From the NCBI RefSeq assembly GCF_027587175.1, contig NZ_JAPCID010000002.1:62001-126000 (forward strand): DNA of 64,000 bases, given 5' to 3'. The notes beneath the pieces were generated by a model. The model was given only the letters and a program-made list of their open reading frames with translations, did no database searches and was not told the DNA's origin. How positions within the stretch are numbered: the stretch's first letter is position 1; each line of letters begins with the position of its first letter. Below, in pieces: positions 1 to 8,553 of the stretch. The DNA is from Solirubrobacter deserti. Lineage in GTDB: Bacteria; Actinomycetota; Thermoleophilia; Solirubrobacterales; Solirubrobacteraceae. Both the position numbers and the translations under genes were made by a program.

Positions 1-803
1 AAGAAGTGCTGCGACGGATCGTCTGCGTCGGCGATGAACTCGACCGTCCCCGCGCCGACGTAGCCCGCGGCCTGCGCCAGCGCCACCGCCTCGCGGCCGA
101 AGACCTCCCTCAGCGCCGCGTCCACGACCGGCGACGGCGACTCCTCGATCACCTTCTGGTGGCGCCGCTGGAGCGTGCACTCGCGCTCGCCGAGCGAGAT
201 CACGGTGCCGTGCGTGTCGCCGATCACCTGCACCTCGATGTGCCGGGCGCGCGGGAGGAAGCGCTCGAGGAAGACGCGGTCGTCCCCGAAGCCCGCGGCG
301 GCCTCGCGGCTCGCCGCCGCCATCGCGTCCGCCAGGTCCTCCGGACGCTCGACGACCCGCATGCCGCGCCCGCCGCCGCCCGCCGCGGCCTTGACCAGCA
401 CCGGGTACTCCGCCGTCTCCGGGGTGTACGTGGGGACGACCGGCACGCCCGCAACCTCCGCGGCCGCCTTCGCGCGCACCTTGTCCCCCATGAGCTCGAT
501 CGCGTCCGCCGACGGCCCGATGAACACGACGCCCATCTCCTCGCACGCACGCGCGAACGCCGGGTTCTCGCTCAGGAACCCGTAGCCGGGATGGACCGCG
601 TCGCAGCGCGCGGCGACGACCATGATCTCGTCGATGCTCAAGTAGGACGAGACGAGCTCGGCGGCGTCGGCCTCACGCACGTGCGGCGCGTCGCGATCTG
701 CCTCGGTGTAGATCGCCATGGACCGGATGCCGAGCCCGTGCAGCGTCCGCAGGACCCGGCGCGCGATCTCGCCGCGGTTGGCGACGAGCACGGAGTCGAA
801 CAC
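1..803 (-). CDS. Biotin carboxylase subunit of an acyl-CoA carboxylase (partial, runs off the left edge)
   Basis: ATP-dependent carboxylation of biotin for an acetyl-, propionyl- or methylcrotonyl-CoA carboxylase. The first 267 codons are present from a GTG at 803. Visible are the N-terminal motif [29 protein letters not shown], the ATP-grasp glycine loop [20 protein letters not shown], and [20 protein letters not shown]; these are hallmarks of the family. The C-terminal half, and any fused biotin carrier domain, lies outside the window. Its start is only 2 bp after the acyl-CoA dehydrogenase stop, so the two are surely cotranscribed. The pairing suggests degradation of a branched-chain amino acid such as leucine, with this as methylcrotonyl-CoA carboxylase alpha, but substrate cannot be read from this part alone. 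Confidence 0.93.
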   Translation of the reverse strand, partial: MFDSVLVANRGEIARRVLRTLHGLGIRSMAIYTEADRDAPHVREADAAELVSSYLSIDEIMVVAARCDAVHPGYGFLSENPAFARACEEMGVVFIGPSADAIELMGDKVRAKAAAEVAGVPVVPTYTPETAEYPVLVKAAAGGGGRGMRVVERPEDLADAMAAASREAAAGFGDDRVFLERFLPRARHIEVQVIGDTHGTVISLGERECTLQRRHQKVIEESPSPVVDAALREVFGREAVALAQAAGYVGAGTVEFIADADDPSQHF

Positions 804-805
804 GG

Positions 806-1939
806 CTAGGCCCCGAGCGCCCGCGCGATCACCATCTGCTGCACCTCGTCGGTGCCCTCGCCGATGGTGAGGATCTTCGCGTCCCGGTACATGCGGCAGA
901 CCGGGTACTCCTCGATGTAGCCGTAGCCACCGTGGATCTGCACGGCCTCCTCGGCGCAGCGTACCGCCAGCCGGCCCGTCTTGAGCTTCGCCTGCGCGGC
1001 CGTGAGCGTGAAGTTGCGGCCCTGGTCCTTGAGCCGCGCGGCCTTGTAGACGAGCAGCCGCGCCGCCTCGATCTCGGTCGCCATGTCGGCGAGCTTGGCC
1101 TGGATGGCCTGGAACTTGGAGATCGGCTTGCCGAACGCGCGCCGCTCCTTCGCGTAGGCCAGCGCCTGGTCGAGCGCGCCCTGCGCGAGGCCGACGCCCA
1201 TCGCCGCCACGCCGATGCGCCCGATGTCCAGCACGTGCAGGAACTGCTTGAAGCCGGCGCCGCGCGGGCCGAGCAGGTTCTCCTCCGGCACCACGCAGTC
1301 CTCGAACGTCAGCGGCCGCGTGTCCGACGCGTTCCAGCCCATCTTGCGGTACGGCTCGCCCTGGAAGTAGCCCGGCGTGCCGTTCGGGACGATCAGGTTG
1401 GAGATCTCGTCCTCGCCGGTGCGCGCCGTGATGCACACCACGCCGGAGATGTCCGTGCCCGCGTTGGTGATGAACTGCTTGGCGCCGTTGATCGTCCAGC
1501 CGTCCTCGTTCAGCGAGGCGCGCGTGCGCACGTTGCCCGCGTCCGACCCCGCTTCGGGCTCGGTCAGCCCGAACGCGCCCAGGACCTCGCCGCTCGTCAG
1601 CTTCGGCAGCCACTCGGCCTTCTGCTCCTCGGAGCCGAACAGGTAGATCGGCTGCGTCCCGAGTGACGTGTGGGCGCAGAGCGTGATCGCCACCGACGAG
1701 TCCACACGCGTGAGCTCCTCGACCGCGATCGCGTAGGCCAGCGAGTCCGCCCCCGCCCCGCCGTACTCCTCCGGGAACGGGATGCCCATCAGCCCGAGCT
1801 CCCCGAGCTGCTTGACGATCGCGTACGGGAACGCCTTCGTGCGGTCGAGCTCCTCCGCCACCGGAGCGACCTCCTGCTCGGCGAAGTCGCGCACCGTGCG
1901 CCGGATCAGCTCGTGGTCGTCGGGGAGATCGAAGTTCAT
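806..1939 (-). CDS. Acyl-CoA dehydrogenase
   Basis: FAD enzyme that introduces the alpha-beta double bond into acyl-CoA thioesters. The 377 residues match the usual family length when started at the ATG at 1939 ([12 protein letters not shown]). Longer upstream reading in frame crosses the divergent TetR gene and is not coding. The FAD/acyl-CoA signature [13 protein letters not shown] is at about residues 123-135. [18 protein letters not shown] begins near 336 and is followed by IGEGTDE with the catalytic-base Glu near 361. It is the first gene of an operon with the biotin carboxylase, so isovaleryl-CoA or a related branched acyl-CoA is a plausible substrate (inference). A TATAAG box sits 6 nt before the ATG, so the mRNA is probably leaderless. 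Confidence 0.93.
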   Translation of the reverse strand: MNFDLPDDHELIRRTVRDFAEQEVAPVAEELDRTKAFPYAIVKQLGELGLMGIPFPEEYGGAGADSLAYAIAVEELTRVDSSVAITLCAHTSLGTQPIYLFGSEEQKAEWLPKLTSGEVLGAFGLTEPEAGSDAGNVRTRASLNEDGWTINGAKQFITNAGTDISGVVCITARTGEDEISNLIVPNGTPGYFQGEPYRKMGWNASDTRPLTFEDCVVPEENLLGPRGAGFKQFLHVLDIGRIGVAAMGVGLAQGALDQALAYAKERRAFGKPISKFQAIQAKLADMATEIEAARLLVYKAARLKDQGRNFTLTAAQAKLKTGRLAVRCAEEAVQIHGGYGYIEEYPVCRMYRDAKILTIGEGTDEVQQMVIARALGA

Positions 1940-1945
1940 GTACAA

Positions 1946-1951
1946 CTTATA
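1946..1951 (-). promoter_or_regulatory. -10 box of the acyl-CoA dehydrogenase operon
   Basis: On the minus strand TATAAG is followed by six bases and then the ATG at 1939. This spacing places the transcription start at the start codon, giving a leaderless mRNA. The box lies within the TetR-type palindrome at 1948-1967. Confidence 0.5.
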
Positions 1952-1967
1952 CCGAACGCTCGTTATA
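1948..1967. promoter_or_regulatory. Candidate TetR operator between divergent genes
   Basis: TATACCGAACGCTCGTTATA matches its own reverse complement at 16 of 20 positions. The ACCGAACGCTCGTT core resembles ACCGACCGnTCGGT-type sites known for TetR regulators of fatty-acid and aromatic catabolism. It overlaps the -10 of both divergent genes, so one bound dimer could repress both. Confidence 0.6.
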
Positions 1968-2008
1968 AAAACGGGCGTCCGGGGGCGGAGCCCCTGGTTC
2001 GTTACAGA

Positions 2009-2560
2009 ATGGCCGCCCGAAGAGAGAAATACGACCGCCGCCAGCGCGAGGTCGTCAGCATCGCCGCCGCGCTGTTCGCGCGCCGCGGCTTCCAGGCGAC
2101 GTCGATGGACGAGCTCAGCGAGGCGACCGGGCTCCGGAGCGGCGGGCTGTACCACTACATCGGCTCCAAGCGGGCGCTGCTGCTGCAGATCTTCAGCGAG
2201 CTCATGGACCCGCTGCTCGAGCAGGCGGCGGCCATCGACAGCGGCACGCCCGAGCAGCAGCTGCGCGAGCTGGTGCGCGTCTGGGTGCGGCACATCGAGG
2301 CCCACCTCGACCACATGGCGGTGTTCGCCCAGGAGCGCCACGCGATCGAGCGCGAGCCCGAGTGGGAGGCCGTGCGCGCGAGCCGCGACGCCTTCGAGGC
2401 GATCCTCGCGAGCAAGCTGCGCGCGAACGGCATCACCGACCGCCTGCAGCACTTCGCGCTGCTCGGCATGGTCAACCACACGGCCACGTGGGTGAATCCG
2501 AACGGCCGCCTGAGCGCCGACCAGATCGCCGACGGCTACTGCGACATGATCCTGAAGTGA
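2009..2560 (+). CDS. TetR/AcrR-family transcriptional regulator
   Basis: A 183-residue DNA-binding repressor. The N-terminal helix-turn-helix reads SMDELSEATGLRSGGLYHYI followed by SKRALL, the classic TetR recognition-helix region, at about residues 31-57. The rest is the helical ligand-binding and dimerisation domain. The start is set at the ATG at 2009 (MAARREKYDRRQRE); an in-frame extension further upstream would run through the palindromic promoter region. Being divergent from the acyl-CoA dehydrogenase/carboxylase operon with a shared palindrome, it most likely represses that operon and itself, with an acyl-CoA as the natural inducer (inference). Confidence 0.92.
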   Translation: MAARREKYDRRQREVVSIAAALFARRGFQATSMDELSEATGLRSGGLYHYIGSKRALLLQIFSELMDPLLEQAAAIDSGTPEQQLRELVRVWVRHIEAHLDHMAVFAQERHAIEREPEWEAVRASRDAFEAILASKLRANGITDRLQHFALLGMVNHTATWVNPNGRLSADQIADGYCDMILK

Positions 2561-2623
2561 TCAGCGCCGCTGTTTTCGGTTCGCGGGCGCGCACGTCGAC
2601 GACGTCCCTGACGTCGCTCGACC

Positions 2624-3412
2624 TCAGTCGCTGATGTCCCAGTAGTCGCTGTCGAGGGGCTCGGCGAGCACCTCCACGACGCCCTTCCACTGCTTGTGGC
2701 TGAGCGTCACCTGGGTCGGCGCCTCGTGCTCGAACCCGAACCCGATCTGCACCTCGGGACGACGCAGCCGGCTGCGGGGCGCGAGCTTGGCGATCTGCGC
2801 CCTCCAGCCGTCGTCGTCCTCCCACGTGACCGGCTCGTCGAGCGCCGCGAGCGTCGCGAGGTCCCACTCCGGGGCCCAGACCGAGATCGTGTCGTCGTCG
2901 GTCTCGATCGAGAGCAGCAGGTCGCTCGTGTGGTTGGTGATGACGAAGTCGCCGCCGTCACCGGTCCAGCGGACCTCCGGCAACTCCTCGTCGTTCTCGT
3001 CGTCCTCATCGTCCTCGCCGGGCAACGGCTCCTCGGGCGGCTGCGCGGCGGCCACCTCCGCCCAGAACTCCCCGCGGGCGGGCTGCAGCAGCGCGTGGAC
3101 GGCCTCGATCCAGTGCTCGCGGTCCAGCAGCACGGACGGCGCGTCGTCGAGGCTGCCGTCGTCGCCTTCGGGGCGGATCGAGATGCGGACCGCGGCGTTG
3201 CCGAGCCCGAACGCCGCCCGGGCGCGGTTGCCGTGCTCGTCTTCCCATTCGAGGGGCTCGTGCAGCCCCAGCTCCGGCCCCTCCCATCCCCAGTCGGCCC
3301 AGATCGAGTACCAGCCGCCGTCGGGCTTGGGCTCGATGCCGATCAGCAGGCGCCCGCCGCTGTTGGAGATCGTGAAGTCGCCGTCGGGATGGCTCCACCG
3401 GATGGTGTCCAT
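2624..3412 (-). CDS. Protein of unknown function with two tandem copies of one domain
   Basis: A 262-residue soluble acidic protein; I do not recognise the family. It is an internal duplication. Residues ~4-115 begin IRWSHPDGDFTISN and continue LLIGIE. Residues ~146-262 begin VRWTGDGGDFVITN and continue LLLSIE. Each copy then has WADW/WAPEW, a WEDE/WEDD segment, a charged strand and a C-terminal HWIEAVHALL / QWKGVVEVLA helix. The halves are joined by a very acidic linker rich in Glu and Asp (~130-143). No signal peptide or membrane segment is seen. It converges on the TetR gene. The repeats look like small beta-rich domains, possibly protein-protein interaction modules, but no function is assigned. 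Confidence 0.8.
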   Translation of the reverse strand: MDTIRWSHPDGDFTISNSGGRLLIGIEPKPDGGWYSIWADWGWEGPELGLHEPLEWEDEHGNRARAAFGLGNAAVRISIRPEGDDGSLDDAPSVLLDREHWIEAVHALLQPARGEFWAEVAAAQPPEEPLPGEDDEDDENDEELPEVRWTGDGGDFVITNHTSDLLLSIETDDDTISVWAPEWDLATLAALDEPVTWEDDDGWRAQIAKLAPRSRLRRPEVQIGFGFEHEAPTQVTLSHKQWKGVVEVLAEPLDSDYWDISD

Positions 3413-3714
3413 GCGCTGAACGTTTGCAGACGGCGGCTGACCAGCGTCGCCCTCCAGCCGGCGTTCACCACCCGCACGCGGTACTCGCCGCGCGCGAACC
3501 GCGTGTCGCAGGTGGCGCGCTCGAGCTGGCCCAGCACGTGGACACGCGGACCGGCCGCGTGACGACGCCCGCCGCGCCGCGGTGCGGTGCCTGGCGGCAC
3601 TGCACCGCGGCGTCGCCTCGGGCGGTGACCCGTGTGTCGAAGACCGAGGTCGAGGCGTGACCGGTGGACGGCGCGGCGCCCGCCGCGATCAGCGCGAGGA
3701 ACGCGGCGAGTCAC
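3413..3714 (-). pseudogene. Frameshifted small secreted-protein gene (remnant)
   Basis: Minus-strand codon quality is excellent here, but the reading frame changes. A start-like GTG at 3714 gives MTRR. The next segment is in another frame and reads LAAFLALIAAGAAPSTGHAS, a good signal peptide, then TSVFDTRVTARGDAAVQCRQ. From about 3550 good coding returns to the first frame with GQLERATCDTRFARGEYRVR and VVNAGWRATLV. No single frame gives the whole protein, and a TGA lies directly before the signal-peptide segment. This fits a short exported protein broken by two small indels; a sequencing error cannot be excluded. No other gene is seen in 3413-3798. Confidence 0.35.
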
Positions 3715-3798
3715 GGCCGCTCAGTCCCCGTGAATGTCACTTGATAAACACGCCGTCAAGCGGTGCATCGACCTCGCCCGCTTCGGGTCCGTTCGAAG

Positions 3799-3804
3799 TA
3801 GGGT
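3799..3804 (+). promoter_or_regulatory. Candidate -10 of the acyl-CoA synthetase gene
   Basis: TAGGGT lies 3 nt before a GTG (3808) and 9 nt before the in-frame ATG (3814). Either way the transcript would have little or no leader. Confidence 0.4.
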
Positions 3805-3813
3805 TGTGTGAAC

Positions 3814-5616
3814 ATGGCCGACACCGCCCAACGCTCATCCGCCGCCGAGGAGCGATCGCTCGGCGGCCTCGCGCTCGCCGCCGCCGACCGCCATTCGGGG
3901 GACGCGATGCGCGCCCCGGGCCGGCCCGCCATCACCTACGCCGAGTTCGGCCGCGCGATCCGTGAGATCGCCGGCGGCCTCGCGGCGCTCGGCGTCGAGC
4001 CCGGGGATCCAGTGGCGATCCTGTGCGGCACGATCCCGGAGTGGACGCTCGCCGACTTCGGCGCGTTCTGCGCCGGCGCGGTCGTCGTGCCCGTCTACCA
4101 CACGAACTCGCCCGAGGAGTGCGAGTACGTCCTCCAGCACAGCGGCGCGAAGGTCGTGCTGCTCGAGGACGCCGAGCAGGCGGCGAAGGTCGCCGCCGTG
4201 CGCCCGAACCTGCCCGAGCTCGAGCACGTCGTCGTCCTCACCGGCGAGGCGCCGGACGCCATCACGCTGGCCGACCTGCGCGGGCGCGGCGTCGAGAACG
4301 GCGAGCAGGTCGCGCGTGAGCGCACGGAAGCGATCACGCCCGACGACACGGCGACGATCGTCTACACGAGCGGCACCACCGGCCCGCCGAAGGGCTGCGT
4401 GCTCTCGCACGGCAACCTCCTCTACACGGCCGGCGCGTACATCGAGCGGCTCGAGCTGCGGGACAAGCCGTCGATTATGTTCCAGTACCTGCCGCTCGCC
4501 CACGTGCTCGCGCGCATGGTCTCGTTCGTCACGATCGAGGTCGGCGGCACGCTCGCGTTCTGGGGCGGGGACACCAAGAACCTCGCCGCCGACATCGCCG
4601 AGGCCCAGCCGACGCACATCCCGACCGTCCCGCGGCTGCTCGAGAAGATCATGACCCGCGTGATCAGCACGGCCGAAGGCGCCGGCGGCGCGAAGGCCGC
4701 GATCTTCAAGCGTGCGCTGTCCACGGGCGAGAAGGTGGCCAAGGCCCAGCGCGAAGGCGGCTCGGTCAACCCGCTGATCAAGATCCAGGCCGCGCTCGGC
4801 CACAAGCTCGCGCTGTCGAAGGTCAAGAACGCGCTCGGGCCCAACGATCCGGTGCTGATCACGGGCGCCGCGCCGATCGGCGCGGAGGTGATCGAGTTCT
4901 TCTACGCCTGCGGCGTGCCCGTGCTCGAGGGCTACGGCATGACGGAGACGTGCGCGGCGGCGACGCTCAACACGCTGTCGGAGATTCAGGTCGGCTCGGT
5001 CGGGCGCCCGCTTCCCGGCACGGAGGTCTCGCTCGGCGACGACGGCGAGATCCTCATGCGCGGCCCGCACGTCTTCAAGGGCTACCACCGCAACCAGGAG
5101 GCCACCGACGCCATCATCGACGACGACGGCTGGCTGCACTCGGGCGACCTGGGTGAGATCATCGACGGCTACGTCCGCATCACGGGCCGCAAGAAGGACC
5201 TGATCATCACCTCCTCGGGCAAGAACGTCTCGCCGGAGATGCTCGAGTCCGCGCTGCGCGAGACGCGCTGGATCTCGCAGGCGATCGCGGCCGGCGACCG
5301 CCGCTCCTACCTCGTCGCGCTCGTGACCATCGACCCTGACGAGGCGCCCAAGCTCGCCGCGGAGCTCGGCGTGCCCGCCGACCCCGAGTCGATGGCGACC
5401 GACGAGAAGGTGCGCGAGCGCATCTGGGAGGACATCGACACCGTCAATCAGCGCTTCGCCAGGATCGAGCAGATCAAGCGGTTCGCGATCCTCCCGCACG
5501 ACCTCTCGCAGGAGACGGGCGAGCTGACGCCGACGCTGAAGGTCAAGCGCTCGGTCGTGTACGAGAAGTACGCCGGGGACGTGGACGCGCTCTACGAGGG
5601 CACGCCTAGCGAGTGA
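3814..5616 (+). CDS. Long-chain fatty-acid--CoA ligase (AMP-dependent synthetase)
   Basis: Activates fatty acids to acyl-CoA through an acyl-adenylate. About 600 residues, as expected for the FAA/FadD15 type. The ATP-binding motif YTSGTTGPPKGCVLSHGN is near residue 185. YGMTETCAA (A5) is near 373, HSGDLGEI (A7) near 444, and GRKKDLIITSSGKNVSPEML (A8, hinge) near 460. No membrane segment. The start is taken at the ATG at 3814; an in-frame GTG two codons earlier at 3808 is equally possible. It converges with the LuxR gene and overlaps its 3' end by 11 bp. Its presence near the acyl-CoA dehydrogenase fits lipid catabolism, though the two are separate transcription units. Confidence 0.95.
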   Translation: MADTAQRSSAAEERSLGGLALAAADRHSGDAMRAPGRPAITYAEFGRAIREIAGGLAALGVEPGDPVAILCGTIPEWTLADFGAFCAGAVVVPVYHTNSPEECEYVLQHSGAKVVLLEDAEQAAKVAAVRPNLPELEHVVVLTGEAPDAITLADLRGRGVENGEQVARERTEAITPDDTATIVYTSGTTGPPKGCVLSHGNLLYTAGAYIERLELRDKPSIMFQYLPLAHVLARMVSFVTIEVGGTLAFWGGDTKNLAADIAEAQPTHIPTVPRLLEKIMTRVISTAEGAGGAKAAIFKRALSTGEKVAKAQREGGSVNPLIKIQAALGHKLALSKVKNALGPNDPVLITGAAPIGAEVIEFFYACGVPVLEGYGMTETCAAATLNTLSEIQVGSVGRPLPGTEVSLGDDGEILMRGPHVFKGYHRNQEATDAIIDDDGWLHSGDLGEIIDGYVRITGRKKDLIITSSGKNVSPEMLESALRETRWISQAIAAGDRRSYLVALVTIDPDEAPKLAAELGVPADPESMATDEKVRERIWEDIDTVNQRFARIEQIKRFAILPHDLSQETGELTPTLKVKRSVVYEKYAGDVDALYEGTPSE

Positions 5617-8416
5617 GCAGCCCGAGCTGGCCGGCGCGGTTGGCGGCCTCGGTCCGCGTCCGGCAGCCGAGCTTGGCCAGGACGTTGCGGACGTGCATGT
5701 CGACGGTGCGCGGGCTCAGGAACAGCTCGCGTGCGATCTCCCGGTTCGTCCGGCCGAGCGCGACGAGCCGGGTGATCTCGACCTCGCGGCGGGTCAGCCC
5801 GGCGGACGCATGCTGGGCGGCGGCGCGCGGCCCGAGCCGGCGCTCCAAGGGCTCGCCCAGCCGCTCGAACGCCTGCGCGGCGGCGGTTGCGAGCGGCTTG
5901 GCCTGCAGGCGCTTGGCCGCGCGGTAGCTCTCCTCCAGCCGCTGCAGCGCCGCTTCCCGCCGGTCGCTCCGCGCGAGCGCGACGCCGGCGCGCAGTGCGA
6001 TCTGCGCGCGCTCGAACGGGATCTCGAGGTCGGCGTGCAGGTCCAGCGCGCGCGTGAGCTTGTCGGCGGCCTGCTGCGTGTCGCCTTCGGCGAGGGCGAT
6101 CTCCCCCAGCGCGTGCGCGAGCGCGGCCAGCGCGTCGGCGTGAGCGGTCTCGGCGGCGATCGTCGACAGGGCGGCGGCCGCGGCGCGGGCCCGCGGCAGG
6201 TCGCCGTGGCGGGCCAGCAGCTCCGCGGCGGTGCGCAGACCCCAGACGGCGTAGTGGTGGTCTTCGGTGCGCTCCCAGCGCTCCAGCACCGCGAGCGCGT
6301 GCTCGACGGCGGCGGACGGGTCCTGCGCGTCCAGGTAGGCGAGCGCGGCGACGCTGTCGACGCCCATCGAGACGACGTCGAGGCGCGCGGCCGTGGCGCG
6401 GCAGCGGAGCAGGAGCGGACGGGCGTGGCGGGTGTCGCCGCGGAACGCGAGGATCGAGCCGAGGATGCCGTCCGCGACGAGCGCGTCGTCAGCGCGCGCC
6501 CGGCCCGCGCCGAGCTCCTTGCACAGCGCCGCGGCCTGATCCCAGTCGCCGAGCTCGCGCAGCACGTACGCCATGCAGCTCAGGCACGTGTGTTCCTGCC
6601 CGCGCTCGCCGGTCGCCTCGCACAGGCCGACCGCCGTCGTCAGCGCCTCCCGCGCGCCGCCGTAGTCTGCGGCGCTCTCCATCGCGGTGGCGAGCCGCTG
6701 GTAGAGCTCGGCCGCCTCGGCGGTGAGCTCGTGCGCAAGCGCGAGCGCCAGGCCGGCCCGGATCGTCTCGACGCCCTCGCCGTACCGCCCGCGCTTGGCC
6801 TGCGCGACCCCTTCGAGCCCGAACGCCCGCGCCCGCAGGTCGCTGCGGTCGGCCGCGAGCGCGTCGGCGGCCGCGGCGCGTGCGAGTTCGACCGCCTCCT
6901 GATGGCGCCCCGCGCTCTGCGCGTACGCGGCGAGCCCGAGCCGCTCACCGGCCGCCTCGGCGCGGCGCCCGCCGAGATCGAAGGCGGCGACCGCGTCGCG
7001 GCGCGCGACCAGCGCACGTTCCCGATCGCCCTGCAGCTCATAGAGCCCGGCCAGCCGCCGCGCGGTGACGCCGCGCTCGGCTCCGTGGCGCAGCGCGGCG
7101 GCCTCCCGCAGCGCGCGGGTCGCCTCGGCGAGGTCGCCGGCGAGCTCGGCGGAACGGGCGTAGACGTCGAGCGCGGCGAGTCGCTCGCCGGAGCGGACGC
7201 CCTCCGGCCACAACTCGAGCGCCTGCAGCGCCGCGGCGGCGGCGTCACGGTGCGCGTGCACGCGCGCGAGGTCGTGGGCCGCCGCCAGGAAGGCGTCGAG
7301 CGCGCGAGCGCGGTCGCCGGCGGCCAGGCGGTGGGCGGCGATCGTGGCGTGCGACGCGCCGCCGAACTCGAGCGCGTCGGCGAAGCCGGCGTGCAGGTCG
7401 CGGCGGCGGCGCCACGGGATGTCCTCGTAGATCGCGCCGCGGACGAGCGCGTGGCGGAACGCGGCGCGGCCGGGACGGATCTCGACGATCAGCCCTGCCT
7501 CGAGCAGCTCGTCCAGCGCGGGCGCCAGGTCGAGCCGGAACTCCGGTCCGACGACCGCGGCGGCTTCGGCGGCGGCGCGGCCCGCGCCGGACAGGCCCAT
7601 CGTGCGCAGCAGCACGGCGTCGCGGATGGTCTCGGGGATCGGGACGTCCGCGTCGTGCTCGAGCTCCAGGCCGTCCGGGCCGGCGCGCAGCCGCTCCCCG
7701 GCCTGCAGGCCGGCGGCGAGCTCCTGGACGAAGAACGGGATGCCCTGGGTGCGGTCGTACAGCGCTTCGGCGAGCGCCGGGGCGGGCGGCGATCCGAGCG
7801 TCCGCGCGGCCAGCTCCCGCGTGCCCGCGGCGTCGAGCGGCCGCACGACGAGCTCGCGGAGCGCTCGCGCCCGGCGCAGATCGGCGCGCAGGCGCCGCAG
7901 CGGGGCGCGGACCTCGTCGGTGCGATACGCACCCACGACGAGCAGCGCCTGTTCCCGCAGCGGCACGGCGAGCGCGGCCAGCAGGTCGAGGGTCGCGCCG
8001 TCCGACCACTGCAGGTCGTCGAGCAGGACGACGGCCGGAGCGACCGCCACGAGCGCGCCATGGACGGCCTCGAAGAGCGTGGCCCGGTCGCCGCTCGGGT
8101 CCGGCTCGCCGAGCTCGGGCAGCAGCAGCGCCAGATGCGGGCGCAGCCGGCCACAGGCGTCGAGCGCGGCCGGGTCCTCGCGCAGGCGTGACCGCAGCGC
8201 CGCGACCACCGGCCCGTAGGGCGCCGCGGCCGGCGCGTGGGCGGCGCCGCGCAGCAGCGGCAGGCCGGCGAACGCGGTCTCGGCCAGATGGCTCTTGCCC
8301 ACGCCCGCCTCACCGGCCAGCAGCACGAGCGCGCCGCGCCCCGCCAGCGCGTCGGCGGCCGCGTCCGCGAGCCACGCGGTCTCCTGTCGGCGGCCGATGA
8401 GCGCCGGGGCCGTCAC
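5606..8416 (-). CDS. LAL-family LuxR transcriptional regulator with N-terminal AAA ATPase
   Basis: A 936-residue MalT-like regulator that couples ATP binding to DNA binding. The N-terminal NTPase has the P-loop GEAGVGKS at residues 35-42 and a Walker B strand VVLLDDLQWSD near 130. The middle ~550 residues are alanine-rich helical repeats of TPR type, expected to sense a ligand or partner. The C-terminus is a LuxR helix-turn-helix, LTRREVEITRLVALGRTNRE then SPRTVDMHVRNVLAKLG. The start is the GTG at 8416. TAGACT ends exactly 6 nt upstream, which suggests a leaderless transcript. The target genes are not evident. Confidence 0.93.
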   Translation of the reverse strand: MTAPALIGRRQETAWLADAAADALAGRGALVLLAGEAGVGKSHLAETAFAGLPLLRGAAHAPAAAPYGPVVAALRSRLREDPAALDACGRLRPHLALLLPELGEPDPSGDRATLFEAVHGALVAVAPAVVLLDDLQWSDGATLDLLAALAVPLREQALLVVGAYRTDEVRAPLRRLRADLRRARALRELVVRPLDAAGTRELAARTLGSPPAPALAEALYDRTQGIPFFVQELAAGLQAGERLRAGPDGLELEHDADVPIPETIRDAVLLRTMGLSGAGRAAAEAAAVVGPEFRLDLAPALDELLEAGLIVEIRPGRAAFRHALVRGAIYEDIPWRRRRDLHAGFADALEFGGASHATIAAHRLAAGDRARALDAFLAAAHDLARVHAHRDAAAAALQALELWPEGVRSGERLAALDVYARSAELAGDLAEATRALREAAALRHGAERGVTARRLAGLYELQGDRERALVARRDAVAAFDLGGRRAEAAGERLGLAAYAQSAGRHQEAVELARAAAADALAADRSDLRARAFGLEGVAQAKRGRYGEGVETIRAGLALALAHELTAEAAELYQRLATAMESAADYGGAREALTTAVGLCEATGERGQEHTCLSCMAYVLRELGDWDQAAALCKELGAGRARADDALVADGILGSILAFRGDTRHARPLLLRCRATAARLDVVSMGVDSVAALAYLDAQDPSAAVEHALAVLERWERTEDHHYAVWGLRTAAELLARHGDLPRARAAAAALSTIAAETAHADALAALAHALGEIALAEGDTQQAADKLTRALDLHADLEIPFERAQIALRAGVALARSDRREAALQRLEESYRAAKRLQAKPLATAAAQAFERLGEPLERRLGPRAAAQHASAGLTRREVEITRLVALGRTNREIARELFLSPRTVDMHVRNVLAKLGCRTRTEAANRAGQLGLLTR

Positions 8417-8422
8417 GGCGCG

Positions 8423-8428
8423 AGTCTA
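8423..8428 (-). promoter_or_regulatory. -10 box of the LAL regulator gene
   Basis: Minus-strand TAGACT, six bases, then the GTG at 8416. A weak -35 (TGGTCA) would fall inside the palindromic repeat next to it, so that repeat could modulate the promoter. Confidence 0.5.
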
Positions 8429-8431
8429 AAG

Positions 8432-8553
8432 CACCTTAAGGGGTCTGACCACTTAGGTGGTGGCGGGGACCGGATCGGGCGTCGACGATCGGCGGCCACC
8501 TGAGGGGTCTGACCCTTCAGGTGGTCGCGGGGACCGGATCCGGGTTGACGATC
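8432..8553. repeat. Tandem imperfect ~58-bp direct repeat carrying GGGGTCTGACC palindromes
   Basis: Copy 1 (8432-8490) and copy 2 (8497-8553) align along their length: CACCT, a GGGGTCTGACC palindrome, AGGTGGT, GCGGGGACCGGATC and a closing GACGATC. Copy 2 includes the last codons and stop of the DUF4242-like gene, so copy 1 is a duplicated stub of that gene's 3' end. In copy 2 the arms ACCTGAGGGGTC and GACCCTTCAGGT pair around one T with a single mismatch, a strong hairpin that could end transcription. Confidence 0.7.

Larger units (their letters stand above)
1941..1969 (+). promoter_or_regulatory. Candidate promoter of the TetR gene
   Basis: TACAAC (1941-1946), a 17-bp spacer and TATAAA (1964-1969) precede the TetR ATG by about 40 bp. 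The operator palindrome fills the spacer and the start of the -10, consistent with autorepression. The leader holds a small GGGGC-GGA-GCCCC hairpin at about 1982-1994. Confidence 0.45.

Noticed and set aside
6-809. Long plus-strand frame opposite the biotin carboxylase
   Set aside because: It is an antisense shadow of a clear biotin carboxylase and encodes an Arg-rich, low-complexity product. The same applies to many long frames across the window, for example 3835-5499, 5693-8191, 11321-13339, 43559-47224 and 46821-49643.
1978-1998. GGGGC-GGA-GCCCC hairpin in the TetR leader as a riboswitch
   Set aside because: The structure is a single short hairpin without a conserved aptamer or expression platform.
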